Source: an uncultured Lachnospiraceae bacterium
Lineage (GTDB): Bacteria; Bacillota; Clostridia; Lachnospirales; Lachnospiraceae
Direction of reading: 5' to 3'
NCBI GenBank assembly: GCA_937891165.1
Contig: CALAEX010000099.1
Location: 1-20,768, forward strand
DNA: 20,768 nucleotides
Position numbers and translations under genes: made by a program. This document shows, one piece after another, positions 5,809 through 15,114 of this stretch; positions within the stretch are counted from its first letter, which is position 1, and each line of letters starts with the position of its first letter. The notes beneath the pieces were generated by a model. That model saw only the letters and a list, made by a program, of their open reading frames with translations. It made no database searches and was not told where the DNA came from.

Positions 5809-8800
5809 TTAGATAGACTTCATAATCTCATCAATTTTTTTTCGTAATTTCTGCATTTCTTCTACATTTACTTTGCAAACCTTTCGGTCATAGGTATACA
5901 ATCCATTGATTTCATCTTCCACATCACTTAGTTGTGTGTAAATACTACCACAGCATCCTTTTTGGATAATTGGTAAAATTGTAGTTTCGTATGCTTTCCA
6001 AACATTTTTAGAAACTTCGTCAGGATTAGTGCAATTTCCATATCCATAGGAGGCATATTTAGAATAAAAATGTTCTGCAACTTGGTATGTACTTCCGCCA
6101 AATTCTGTAATGAACATTGGGCGAGTAACAGGAGTTGGTTGTAAGTTACCGTAATAAAGATGTAAACTATCAAAGTCATTTTGTTTTTGTGCAAACCATC
6201 CAGAAGTGGAGTCATATAGACGGCTTGAGTCTAATTCTTTTGCTATTTGATACATTTTATCACTATCAAATTGTCCCCAACTTTCATTAAATAGTGTATA
6301 AGCAACAATACAAGGATGGTTATAAAGGTGAGAAAGTGTTTCTTTCATATGTTGTTCCCAAAATTTTTTTCGTTTGGAGGAGAACAAAGAAAGGTTATCT
6401 TTATGCTTTTTTAGTCCTATCGTAGGGAGTGCAGTATCTCGTAAGAAGGAGTAGTGTCCACTGTTTACCATATCTTGCATTACAAGCATACCATGTAAAT
6501 CACAGTAATAGTAAAAACATTCTGGTTCGATTTTAATATGTTTTCTAAGCATATTAAAACCAAGTTCTTTCATTCGCAAAATATCTCGTTCAAATTCTTG
6601 TTCTTCGGCTGGAAGAAAAATACCATCGCAAAAATATCCTTGGTCTAAAATGCCATGTAAGTAAATTGGAGAACCATTAAGGCAAACTCGTTCGATTCCA
6701 TTTTTATTTTCAATTTCAATGGTACGCAAAGCAAAGTAAGTTTGTACGGTGTCATGGTTAATCTTTAGTGTCATTTCGTATAAATAAGGATTGTCTGGTG
6801 TCCAAAGGAGTGGTTCATAAGGCGTACCCTCTTTTGTAACAGCATCTCGTAAAGGAAGGTACCCTTGCTTGGAATTGATAGTAAATTCAATTTGTTCTCC
6901 TGTATGCAGAGTAATTGTAGCAGTACCGTGTACAGAGCGTTCAGGATGATTTGTTATAAAGGAAATGTGAACACCATTTAAGTCTGGCGTTAGTTTTAAA
7001 TCTTTAATATAAGTTTCAGGTACTTGTTCCATCCAAACTGTTTTCCAAATACCACTGACGGGAGTGTACCACATATTACCTCGTTTTTTTGTCTGTTTGC
7101 CGTAAGGATATATAGTGGAAAGACTATCTTTTACTTTTACCACAAGTGCATTTTCTTTTTCTGTATACATTATATTGGAAATGTCAAAACTAAATGGTAA
7201 ATATCCACCTTCATGTTTTCCAAGAAAAGTACCATTTAAGTAAACTTCTGCGATTTGGTCTACAGCTTCAAAATGTAATAGAGTACGAATACCTGCTTCT
7301 GGTCGTTTTATTAGAAAGGTTTTCGTATAAGTCAGTTTTGTACCAACGGTCTTCTTATAGTTGGATAAATCTGATTGAGGTGGAAAAGGAACACGAATTT
7401 TTTCTTGATTTAAAGTCCATTCTCCGTTGAGACAAGTCCAGGTTTTGCGTTTTAATTGTGGGCGTGGATACTGCTGCCATACGTTATTCGTATTACCAAG
7501 TTGTTCACCAGCGGTACTAATTAACGTATGATGACCACGGCGAATAAAATTAAAAATTGCATTTAATATCAATAAAACAACGAGTCCAACGACAAAAGCA
7601 GCAAGAAAAATATTTTTATTTGGAATAAAGGAGTAAGTACCATCATTGTTCTGTATTTGTTGTGCATTTTTTAATACAGTAGCACCAATAAATGGGCCAA
7701 TCATACCTGGAATTAACACTTGTCCAATAATACGAATTCCTTGAAATTGTCCTGCTTTGTTTTCTGGAATTAAGGTACGAATCATAGCACCAAAAATAGA
7801 CATTCCTGTTAAATAACCTGTCATCATAAGTAAAGAACCAAGAAAGACAAAAGGAGTATTTGTACTAAAAAATAAAATAGTATAGCCACTCATAAGTAAT
7901 CCAATTGTTGGGAGGACAGAACTCTGGAAGCCTAACATATCATATAATTTTCCATAAAAGGCAGTAATGATAGCGGCAAGTATAATTGCGGGTGCCATGA
8001 TTAACACATAATTTGTCATACCAAGACTTTTTTCATAATATAAAATTAAGTATGGCATATAGGTGTTGATGGAGGTATTAAAGATAGCAAAAGCAATAAT
8101 AACAAAGTAAAGTAATAGATTTTTTTTCATAATATCAGGGCGGAAACTATAAAATACAGTAGCCCAATAATTTTTTTTCTCTTTTTGTTTGTCTGTTTGT
8201 AAGGTAATTAGTTCGGGTGCTTCTTCGACAAGAAAAATACCAAGAATACCAATGATAAGAACAGCAATACCAATAAGCAAGAAAATCAAAGTCCAACTGT
8301 TAGCTTCTTCTAAATCAAAGAACATAAAACTACCAAATACAACTAAAATAGATACTAGGGGCATCATGGAGTTGATACCTTCGATTTTTCCACGACTAGA
8401 ATCATCACCCCAATCGGTCATCCAAGCGTTAAATCCAGCATCATTGGCAGAAGAACCAAAAAATGTCATGACACAATCTAGAATAATAACTAAAGTAATT
8501 CCTAAAGAGGCAGCAGTAATGATATTTCCTGTGAGAGGAATTAGGATATCTAAGCGAATAAAACAAAAAGATAAAATAGAAATTCCCCATAGAATATATC
8601 CACCACAGATGAACAATTTTCTTTTGTTCAGATGGTCAGATAAAGCACCAATTAGCAATGTAGTAACGGTTGCAGCTACAGAACTAGCTCCTACCATGAG
8701 AGAAATATCAGTAGCAGAAGCATTGAACATTTTGTAAATAAAGACGTTGAAATACATATTTTCTACAACCCATGCAACTTGTCCCATTAAGCCAAAAATT

Positions 8801-8841
8801 GCAAGGACTGTCCAAAATTTCTTACTAAGACGTTTTGGCAT
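5809..8841 (-). CDS. MFS transporter fused to a family 2 glycoside hydrolase
   Basis: A 1010-residue two-part protein. Residues about 9-435 form an MFS transporter with twelve apparent helices and a central cytoplasmic loop near 205-240. After a short linker (about 436-460), residues about 460-1010 form a GH2 enzyme: jelly-roll sugar-binding domain (LNGEW, 471-475; AEVYLNG, 531-537), immunoglobulin-like domain, then a TIM barrel. The likely acid/base is E853 in FNES and the nucleophile E913 in ITEFGG. The Asn-x-Lys-Gly motif of glucuronidases is not seen (DEING at 976-980), so a beta-galactosidase or other specificity is possible. An even number of helices puts the enzyme in the cytoplasm, so it probably hydrolyses an imported glycoside. 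AGGAGGAG precedes the start. No frame disruption is seen at the junction. Confidence 0.9.
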   Translation of the reverse strand: MPKRLSKKFWTVLAIFGLMGQVAWVVENMYFNVFIYKMFNASATDISLMVGASSVAATVTTLLIGALSDHLNKRKLFICGGYILWGISILSFCFIRLDILIPLTGNIITAASLGITLVIILDCVMTFFGSSANDAGFNAWMTDWGDDSSRGKIEGINSMMPLVSILVVFGSFMFFDLEEANSWTLIFLLIGIAVLIIGILGIFLVEEAPELITLQTDKQKEKKNYWATVFYSFRPDIMKKNLLLYFVIIAFAIFNTSINTYMPYLILYYEKSLGMTNYVLIMAPAIILAAIITAFYGKLYDMLGFQSSVLPTIGLLMSGYTILFFSTNTPFVFLGSLLMMTGYLTGMSIFGAMIRTLIPENKAGQFQGIRIIGQVLIPGMIGPFIGATVLKNAQQIQNNDGTYSFIPNKNIFLAAFVVGLVVLLILNAIFNFIRRGHHTLISTAGEQLGNTNNVWQQYPRPQLKRKTWTCLNGEWTLNQEKIRVPFPPQSDLSNYKKTVGTKLTYTKTFLIKRPEAGIRTLLHFEAVDQIAEVYLNGTFLGKHEGGYLPFSFDISNIMYTEKENALVVKVKDSLSTIYPYGKQTKKRGNMWYTPVSGIWKTVWMEQVPETYIKDLKLTPDLNGVHISFITNHPERSVHGTATITLHTGEQIEFTINSKQGYLPLRDAVTKEGTPYEPLLWTPDNPYLYEMTLKINHDTVQTYFALRTIEIENKNGIERVCLNGSPIYLHGILDQGYFCDGIFLPAEEQEFERDILRMKELGFNMLRKHIKIEPECFYYYCDLHGMLVMQDMVNSGHYSFLRDTALPTIGLKKHKDNLSLFSSKRKKFWEQHMKETLSHLYNHPCIVAYTLFNESWGQFDSDKMYQIAKELDSSRLYDSTSGWFAQKQNDFDSLHLYYGNLQPTPVTRPMFITEFGGSTYQVAEHFYSKYASYGYGNCTNPDEVSKNVWKAYETTILPIIQKGCCGSIYTQLSDVEDEINGLYTYDRKVCKVNVEEMQKLRKKIDEIMKSI

Positions 8842-8876
8842 AAAACTCCTCCTATATACTTAAAGTAGTTGTTATT

Positions 8877-8905
8877 AGCATAGCAGAAAATAGAGTAATT
8901 CGCAA
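8877..8905 (-). promoter_or_regulatory. Sigma-A-type promoter of the MFS-GH2 gene
   Basis: On the minus strand, TTGCGA (8900-8905) and TATGCT (8877-8882) are separated by 17 bases. The start of transcription would be about 30 bases before the ATG. No operator palindrome was recognised. Confidence 0.5.
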
Positions 8906-8947
8906 TTAAAAATATTTAAAAATAATCTTTCGCTTCGGGAAAGAATG

Positions 8948-8956
8948 TGGTATGAT
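8948..8956 (+). promoter_or_regulatory. Extended -10 promoter of the cdaA operon
   Basis: TATGAT (8951-8956) carries an upstream TG at 8948-8949 in the extended -10 position. No good -35 is present; the hexamer at 17-base spacing is TTTCGC. It lies about 60 bases before the first gene and is back to back with the MFS-GH2 promoter. Confidence 0.5.
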
Positions 8957-9016
8957 AGCAAATGAGAACTGCTTTGTTATGTCTTGTACTGTGACAGAAA
9001 GGAAAGAAGGGTTAGC

Positions 9017-9439
9017 ATGGTGAATATGCGTAAAGTGCGGCTGATGACAAAGCTTGCCATTTATGAAAAAAAAGAAGGAAAAGAAGATATTCGTCTTGGA
9101 GGATTTTTTCGGCGAGATTATGTTCGTCTGAAAATCTTGCAAAATATTGTGACAATTACTATTGGATATTTGTTGGTACTTGGCATGATTGGTGCATATC
9201 AAATGGAATATCTTATTAAAGAGGCAGTAAATTTAGATTACATCGGAATGGGAAAGCTGATTTTAGGTGTATATATTATTATAATAACTATTTATGTTAT
9301 GGCATCTTTAGTAGGATATGGTTTGTATTATGATTATTCGAGAAAAAAATTGTCAAAGTATTTTCGAATGCTTCGATTGCTTCGGACAATGTATCAAGAA
9401 GAAGAAGGAATGACAGAATGGGAGGAGGCGCAAAAGTAA
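9017..9439 (+). CDS. Small two-helix membrane protein of unknown function
   Basis: A 140-residue protein I do not recognise. The N-terminus is basic and charged (residues 1-40), two hydrophobic segments follow (about 43-62 and 78-102), and the C-terminus is charged and ends acidic. I chose ATG at 9017 because GAAGGG lies about six bases upstream; an in-frame TTG at 8984 would add 11 residues. It is the first gene of the cdaA operon, and its stop is one base before the next start, so the two are probably translated together. Confidence 0.8.
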   Translation: MVNMRKVRLMTKLAIYEKKEGKEDIRLGGFFRRDYVRLKILQNIVTITIGYLLVLGMIGAYQMEYLIKEAVNLDYIGMGKLILGVYIIIITIYVMASLVGYGLYYDYSRKKLSKYFRMLRLLRTMYQEEEGMTEWEEAQK

Positions 9440-9440
9440 T

Positions 9441-10457
9441 ATGGAATTTCTTACAAAGTTATTAGAATTCAGGGGAGCAGCACGGCGGTTTTTTCAGCAG
9501 TATCAATTGATTATTGAGCCAGTGTTTCGATTTCTGATTTCTTATTTAGCGTTTCATACCATTAATCGTACGCTAAATTATAATACATCAGTAGCCAGTC
9601 CGTTGATAGAATTAGGGTTAGCGGCGTTTGGAGTATTTTTGCCGCCAGTGATTTTGATTTTATTTTGTGCACTATTGGCTATTTTGCAAGTATATAGTGC
9701 ATCACCGATTTTGGCAGCTTTAGTAATTGTCATTTTTGCTGTACTGTATTGTTTTATTGCTCGTTTCTCTGGTAAGTATGGCTATGCAGTAGTGGCAGTA
9801 CCAATTTTATTTGTATTAAAAATACCTTATTTAATACCTTTATTATTGGGCATGATTGCGACGCCAATGGCAATTTTTCCAACCATTAGTGGGGTAATTG
9901 TTTATTATGTGTTTAAAGTAATTGAAGAAGCAGCAATGCGACAGGATATTTCTAGTTTAGATGCTACATTAGCACTTTATATTGATGTAGTGGATGGTTT
10001 GTTTACCCATAAGGAGATGTTTGTTACAGCAGGAATTTTCGCTTTTGTTATTGTAGTGATGTATCTTGTTCGAAAGTTGCGGTTTGAGTTTGTATTTGAA
10101 ATCAATATTGTACTTGGTGCAGTGCTCAATATTCTTGGATTTTTATTAGCAGATTTACAATTAGATATTAATGTTGGAATTGGTGGAATGATTTTAGGTA
10201 CGATTGGCTCGATGCTTTTAGTATTTGTAGTACATTTCTTCCGAGTGGTATTAGATTATACTTCTGTAGAATATGTGCAATTTGAAGATGATGACTATTA
10301 TTATTATGTAAAGGCAGTACCTAAAATTGATGTAGCAATGCCACGAAAGGATGTTACAACATTTTCTAACGAAGAAGAACCAGAAATGGAACTTATGGAA
10401 ACAGAAGAATCAGAGATGGAAGTAAAAAGAGAACTTTGGGATAGAAAATTAAGATAA
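9441..10457 (+). CDS. Polytopic membrane protein of unknown function upstream of cdaA
   Basis: A 338-residue integral membrane protein with about eight hydrophobic stretches between residues 25 and 275, then a soluble tail. The tail opens with a tyrosine-rich stretch (EYVQFEDDDYYYYVKAVPK, about 277-295) and ends in acidic residues. I do not recognise the family and cannot assign transport or enzymatic activity. GGAGGAGG lies about 12 bases before the start. The gene is one base from the preceding one and 15 bases from cdaA, so it may form a membrane complex with CdaA and CdaR; this is inference from position only. Confidence 0.85.
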   Translation: MEFLTKLLEFRGAARRFFQQYQLIIEPVFRFLISYLAFHTINRTLNYNTSVASPLIELGLAAFGVFLPPVILILFCALLAILQVYSASPILAALVIVIFAVLYCFIARFSGKYGYAVVAVPILFVLKIPYLIPLLLGMIATPMAIFPTISGVIVYYVFKVIEEAAMRQDISSLDATLALYIDVVDGLFTHKEMFVTAGIFAFVIVVMYLVRKLRFEFVFEINIVLGAVLNILGFLLADLQLDINVGIGGMILGTIGSMLLVFVVHFFRVVLDYTSVEYVQFEDDDYYYYVKAVPKIDVAMPRKDVTTFSNEEEPEMELMETEESEMEVKRELWDRKLR

Positions 10458-10472
10458 GAAACGGGGCGGAGT

Positions 10473-11363
10473 ATGAGTAACATTTTGCAAGTACTGAAAA
10501 ATGTATCGACATATATTTCATTACCTAAGATGGGACCAATGGATTTTGTAGAAATTGTTCTGATTGCAGTTTTAGTTTATTATATTATTAAGTGGATTAA
10601 GACAACAAGAGCTTGGGTAATTGTAAAAGGTCTGATTGTAATTTTACTATTTTGGGTAGGTGCTACCCTACTTAATTTTGATGTTATTCTCTGGATTTTT
10701 ACGAATACCATCAGTGTAGGTATTACAGCATTGATTATTTTATTTCAGCCGGAATTACGACGAGTATTAGAGCAGTTAGGGGAGAAAAGAATTTTACCAG
10801 AATTATTTTCTGAAAATAAAGATAAGAAAAATGAACGATTTTCAGATGACACATTGAAAGAATTGGTAGAAGGAACTTTTAGGTTGGCAAGACCAAAAAC
10901 AGGTGCATTGATTGTAATAGAGCAAGATGTTTCTTTAGCAGAATATGTGGAAACAGGTATTATGATTGATGGTTTAGTGACAAGTCAGTTGTTAATTAAT
11001 ATTTTTGAAAAAGATACACCTCTTCATGATGGTGCAGTGATTGTTCGTGGTGACCGTATTATTTCTGCTACGTGTTACTTGCCACTCTCAAAAAATATGC
11101 GTTTGGATAAAAATTTAGGAACAAGACATCGTGCGGGGGTAGGTATTAGTGAAGTTTCAGATAGTCTTACAATTATTGTATCAGAAGAAACAGGAAAGGT
11201 TTCCCTTGTGAAAGGCGGTTCTTTGATGTACAATGTAGACAGTGATTTCTTAAAATCAAAGTTGCAAGAAATTCAAAAGAGTAAAGAGCCAGAAACAAAG
11301 AGTAAGAGAAAGTTATTTGTAAGATGGAGAGGAAAGAAAAATGAAGGAGAAACTGACAAGTAA
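10473..11363 (+). CDS. cdaA: Diadenylate cyclase CdaA
   Basis: A 296-residue membrane-bound enzyme that condenses two ATP into cyclic di-AMP, a second messenger controlling potassium and osmolyte transport and cell-wall homeostasis in Firmicutes. Three N-terminal helices (about residues 25-42, 46-66 and 70-91) precede the DAC domain. The catalytic DGA motif is at 186-188 (LHDGAVIV) and RHR at 218-220 (GTRHRAGVG), both intact, so the enzyme should be active. The charged C-terminal tail is probably flexible. The last 23 bases overlap the start of cdaR, the known regulatory partner of CdaA. Confidence 0.97.
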   Translation: MSNILQVLKNVSTYISLPKMGPMDFVEIVLIAVLVYYIIKWIKTTRAWVIVKGLIVILLFWVGATLLNFDVILWIFTNTISVGITALIILFQPELRRVLEQLGEKRILPELFSENKDKKNERFSDDTLKELVEGTFRLARPKTGALIVIEQDVSLAEYVETGIMIDGLVTSQLLINIFEKDTPLHDGAVIVRGDRIISATCYLPLSKNMRLDKNLGTRHRAGVGISEVSDSLTIIVSEETGKVSLVKGGSLMYNVDSDFLKSKLQEIQKSKEPETKSKRKLFVRWRGKKNEGETDK

Positions 11364-12600
11364 TATTGGGTTAAAAGTGTTGTCTCTACTTCTTGCAACC
11401 CTTTTGTGGCTTGGAGTTATTAACTCACAAGACCCATTGGAGACAGTAACTTTTACGGATATTCCTGTAACAATTATAAATGAAGATGCTTTGACGGCAA
11501 AGGATAAAATTCCAGAGGTGGTAGAGGGAGATAAAATTTCCGTTGTAGTAGAAGCAAGGAAGAAAATTTGTGATAGTTTGACAAAGGATAACATTGTTGC
11601 CATTGCAGATTTTGAAAAAATTTCTTTGACAGGTGCTGTGCCAATTGAAGTGTCTGTAGTTGGACATTCCGACCGAGAAGTGGAAATTATTCGTGGCATG
11701 AATCAAATGATGAAACTTCGATTAGAGGATTTAGTCACAAAGGATTTTCGAGTTAAAATTTCAGCAGTAGGGGAACCAGCAGCAGATTATGTGATTGGAG
11801 ACATGATAGCCAGTCCGAATATGATTCGTTTGACAGGCTCTAATACACAGATAAGCCGTATCGAAGAAGTTGTGCTTCTTGTGAATGTAGATGGATTATC
11901 GAGTGAGTCTAAAGTGACAGGAATTCCAGCAGTTTATGATATGAATGGTGATGTTGTAAGTTTAAATAAAGTTACAATGAGTGCAGAAACGGTTACGGTT
12001 ACGATTCCTGTATTGCCAACGAAAACTGTAAAAATTTATGTAGATACTTTTGGAAAACCAGCAGAAGGATATGAAGTTTCTTCGATTTCTTATCAACCAG
12101 AAACCGTAACGATTGCTGGCGTGGCAGAAGATATTGCAGAATTAGAGGCCGCTTTATGGTATTATTGTGATGTAACAGGACAAAGTAGTACAATTGAAGA
12201 AAATATTGATATTTCTTCTCTTTGGAATTCTAATTTAAAAAGTTTACGTTTAGTAGATGAAGAAAAATTAGCAGTTACTGTAGAATTTAAGCAGTATGGA
12301 GAAGCTTCCTTTGAAGTTTTACCAGAAGATATCAAAATCGAAGATTGTCCAAATGGGATGGCAGCCCATATTAAAAGTGTAATTCCAGAGGAAGTTACAA
12401 TACATGGAAAAGAAGCAAGACTAAGAAGGTTAACTTTTAAGTCTCTTGCTCCTTACATAGATTTGAGCAATTATAAAAAATCTGGAACATACTGGATAGG
12501 AGTGAGTTTTGGAAACTTGATGGATTTTGTGGTACAAGACGAAATTCTTGTCGAAGTAGAGATAGGTGTAATTGTGGAAGAAAATGACACGACAGAATAA
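11341..12600 (+). CDS. cdaR: YbbR-domain protein, CdaA regulator CdaR
   Basis: A 419-residue protein with one N-terminal membrane anchor (about residues 9-28) and an extracytoplasmic region made of repeated YbbR-type beta domains of about 80-90 residues each. In Bacillus and Listeria the homologue binds CdaA at the membrane and modulates c-di-AMP synthesis. The gene overlaps cdaA by 23 bases, and its ribosome binding site (GGAGAGGA) lies inside cdaA, so the two are translationally linked. glmM, the usual third member of this locus, does not follow; leuA comes 13 bases later. Confidence 0.93.
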   Translation: MKEKLTSNIGLKVLSLLLATLLWLGVINSQDPLETVTFTDIPVTIINEDALTAKDKIPEVVEGDKISVVVEARKKICDSLTKDNIVAIADFEKISLTGAVPIEVSVVGHSDREVEIIRGMNQMMKLRLEDLVTKDFRVKISAVGEPAADYVIGDMIASPNMIRLTGSNTQISRIEEVVLLVNVDGLSSESKVTGIPAVYDMNGDVVSLNKVTMSAETVTVTIPVLPTKTVKIYVDTFGKPAEGYEVSSISYQPETVTIAGVAEDIAELEAALWYYCDVTGQSSTIEENIDISSLWNSNLKSLRLVDEEKLAVTVEFKQYGEASFEVLPEDIKIEDCPNGMAAHIKSVIPEEVTIHGKEARLRRLTFKSLAPYIDLSNYKKSGTYWIGVSFGNLMDFVVQDEILVEVEIGVIVEENDTTE

Positions 12601-12613
12601 CTAGGAGGAATGT

Positions 12614-14287
12614 ATGTTAAATTATAAAAGATATCAAAGAGTTCCGGTATTACATATGCCGGATAGACAGTGGCCAAATAAGGAAATTGAAAAGGCACCA
12701 ATTTGGTGTAGTGTAGACTTACGTGATGGAAATCAAGCATTGATTGAGCCAATGGTAGTGGATGAAAAATTGGAATTTTTCAATTTGTTAGTAAAGCTTG
12801 GATTTAAGGAAATCGAAGTAGGTTTTCCATCTGCTTCTCAGATAGAGTTTGATTTCTTACGTCAGTTAGTAGAAAGAAAATTGATTCCAGATGATGTCAC
12901 AATTCAAGTATTAGTGCAGTGTAGAGAGCATTTGATTGCTCGTACTTTTGAAGCATTAGAAGGGGTAAAGCGTGCGGTTGTGCATATTTATAATTCCACT
13001 TCTGTGTTACAAAGAGATGTTGTATTTCATGCAGATAAAGAAACAATCAAACAGCTTGCGATTGATGGTACTAAGATGGTACAAAAGTATGCGAAAGATT
13101 TTTCAGGAGAAATTATATTGGAATATTCTCCAGAAAGCTTTACAGGAACAGAAGTAGAGTATGCATTAGAAGTTTGTACTGCGGTTCAGGATGTATGGCA
13201 GCCAACACCTGAAAAGAAGATTATTTTTAATTTGCCAGCTACGGTAGAAATGAACACTCCAAATGTATATGCAGACCAAATTGAATGGATGCATCGCAAT
13301 TTTAAAAATAGAGATAGTATTATTTTAAGTGTTCATCCACATAATGATAGAGGTACTGGTGTAGCAATTGCAGAGCTTGCCCTGCTTGCGGGTGCTGACC
13401 GTGTAGAAGGAACATTGTTTGGTAATGGAGAACGTACTGGTAATGTGGATATTTTAACAATTGCCTACAATATGTTTTCTCAAGGTATCAATCCAGAATT
13501 GGAAATTGAAAATATTTCAGAAATTATTGAAGTGTATGAGCGTTGTACAAAAATGCCAATTCCAGCAAGACATCCATATGCAGGTAAATTAGTATTTACT
13601 GCATTTTCTGGTTCTCATCAGGATGCTATTAATAAGGGTGTACAAGCAATGAAGGAGAGAAATAGTCAGTTCTGGCAAGTACCATATTTGCCAATTGACC
13701 CATCGGATATTGGTCGTGTGTATGAGCCAATTGTTCGTATCAATAGCCAGTCTGGTAAAGGTGGAGTTGCCTTTATTATGGATACTTATTTTGGATATAA
13801 ATTACCAAAGGGAATGCATAAAGAATTTGCCGATAAGATTCAGAAATTGGCAGAAGCAAAGGGTGAAATTGCTCCAGAGCAGATTATGGAAGTATTCAGA
13901 GAAGAATATTTAAATCAAAAAGCACCATTGCGTTTTAGACGTTTAAGTATTGGAGAAAAACATTTAGAAGATAATAGTGTAGAGACAGAAATTACATTAG
14001 GTTATGAGCATAATGGTGTAGAAGAAGAAATGAAAGCTTCTGGTAATGGACCAATTGATGCAGTTTTAACAGGTTTACGTAAAAAACTTGGACACACATA
14101 TAAGGTATTAGATTATACAGAACATTCGCTTGGTCTTGGGGAAAATGCTCAAGCAGCTGCTTATATTCAAATGTTAGATACTGAGACTGGAGAAACTACA
14201 TTTGGTGTAGGTATTAGTTCGAATATTACAAGAGCATCTATTCGTGCGATATTTAGTGCTATGAATCGTCTTCAGAAAAAGGCATAA
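12614..14287 (+). CDS. leuA: 2-isopropylmalate synthase, yeast/actinobacterial type
   Basis: A 557-residue enzyme for the first step of leucine synthesis: acetyl-CoA plus 2-oxoisovalerate to 2-isopropylmalate. The N-terminal TIM barrel carries the metal-site RDGNQA (37-42) and H241-P-H243 in SVHPHNDRGTG, and GNGERTGNVD (270-279). A C-terminal regulatory domain (about 430-557) is expected to bind leucine for feedback inhibition. The sequence is of the long type related to yeast Leu4 and actinobacterial LeuA, rather than the shorter type usual in Bacillus. AGGAGG lies six bases before ATG. No leuCDB genes or leucine leader are nearby, and the gene lies inside the cdaA operon. Confidence 0.96.
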   Translation: MLNYKRYQRVPVLHMPDRQWPNKEIEKAPIWCSVDLRDGNQALIEPMVVDEKLEFFNLLVKLGFKEIEVGFPSASQIEFDFLRQLVERKLIPDDVTIQVLVQCREHLIARTFEALEGVKRAVVHIYNSTSVLQRDVVFHADKETIKQLAIDGTKMVQKYAKDFSGEIILEYSPESFTGTEVEYALEVCTAVQDVWQPTPEKKIIFNLPATVEMNTPNVYADQIEWMHRNFKNRDSIILSVHPHNDRGTGVAIAELALLAGADRVEGTLFGNGERTGNVDILTIAYNMFSQGINPELEIENISEIIEVYERCTKMPIPARHPYAGKLVFTAFSGSHQDAINKGVQAMKERNSQFWQVPYLPIDPSDIGRVYEPIVRINSQSGKGGVAFIMDTYFGYKLPKGMHKEFADKIQKLAEAKGEIAPEQIMEVFREEYLNQKAPLRFRRLSIGEKHLEDNSVETEITLGYEHNGVEEEMKASGNGPIDAVLTGLRKKLGHTYKVLDYTEHSLGLGENAQAAAYIQMLDTETGETTFGVGISSNITRASIRAIFSAMNRLQKKA

Positions 14288-14313
14288 TGTTTTATTCACT
14301 TTTGGAGGGAGTA

Positions 14314-15087
14314 GTGAAAAACTTATTTTTAACCTTTAAAAAGTATCATTTTTTATTATTTCAACTTGTAAAAAAGGATATTAAACTGAAATATAGAAAT
14401 TCGTATCTTGGGGTGTTTTGGACATTATTAGAACCATTGTTGACTATGTTAGTTTTAGTGCTTGTATTTTCAGCAATGGGAAATAAAACAAAAGATTTTC
14501 CTGTGTATATTTTGACAGGACGATTGATATATTCGTTCTTTTCTAATACGACAAAAGCAGCATTGCGTTCTGTAAGAATCAATGCCAATATGATTAAAAA
14601 AGTATATGTACCAAAATATATGTATCCATGTGCTAGTGTAATTTCAGGGTATATTATGTTTTTGATTTCTTTAGTAGTATTGGCATTGGTTGTGATTGTA
14701 CGTGGAGTACAACCAACATGGCATCTGTTGGAGGCTGTTTTTCCGCTTGCGATTGTGTTTATTATGACACTTGGAGCAGGACTATTATTATCTTCAACAG
14801 CTGTCTTTTTTAGAGATATGGAATATCTTTGGGGAGTAGCTTTGATGCTTTTGATGTATGCTTGTGCTATTTTTTACCGAGTAGAAGATATTGTGAATGA
14901 AAGAAATCAGTGGTTATTCCGATTGAATCCATTGTATGCAGTGATTGAAAATTTTAGAGATGCTATTTTTGGAAATCCAATGAATGTACCTGTGATGTTG
15001 TATTCTCTTGTGTTTTCTCTTGTGTTGTTTTTTATAGGAGTCATTGTCTTTTATAAAAAGCAAGACCGCTTTATTTTGCACATTTAA
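14314..15087 (+). CDS. Polysaccharide ABC exporter, ABC-2 permease
   Basis: An integral membrane subunit of the Wzm/TagG type that moves undecaprenol-linked glycan or teichoic-acid-like polymers outward. I chose GTG at 14314 (257 residues, MKNLFLTF...) because GGAGGG precedes it directly and the N-terminus then matches the family's usual start. An in-frame ATG at 14287, overlapping the leuA stop, would add nine residues. The family's amphipathic start and RNSYLGVFWTLLEPLL (near 29-44) are followed by about six membrane segments. It pairs with the ATPase gene 27 bases downstream. The glycan cannot be named. Confidence 0.9.
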   Translation: MKNLFLTFKKYHFLLFQLVKKDIKLKYRNSYLGVFWTLLEPLLTMLVLVLVFSAMGNKTKDFPVYILTGRLIYSFFSNTTKAALRSVRINANMIKKVYVPKYMYPCASVISGYIMFLISLVVLALVVIVRGVQPTWHLLEAVFPLAIVFIMTLGAGLLLSSTAVFFRDMEYLWGVALMLLMYACAIFYRVEDIVNERNQWLFRLNPLYAVIENFRDAIFGNPMNVPVMLYSLVFSLVLFFIGVIVFYKKQDRFILHI

Positions 15088-15114
15088 GTAACATAGGAGC
15101 AGAAGGAGGAACTA

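Noticed and set aside
7460..7540. Frameshift or assembly join at the MFS-GH2 boundary
   Set aside because: The frame is open throughout, the linker is a normal length, and no ribosome binding site plus start is evident at the beginning of the GH2 part. Resequencing would still be worthwhile.
8189..8737. 182-residue open frame on the plus strand
   Set aside because: It lies wholly antisense to the MFS helices of the 5809-8841 gene, has no ribosome binding site or recognisable domain, and its basic composition is what the complement of membrane-helix codons gives.
14287..14313. ATG at 14287 as the start of the ABC permease
   Set aside because: It overlaps the leuA stop and has only a weak AAAGG upstream; the GTG at 14314 has a strong GGAGGG and gives the family's normal N-terminus. 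The longer form cannot be excluded.
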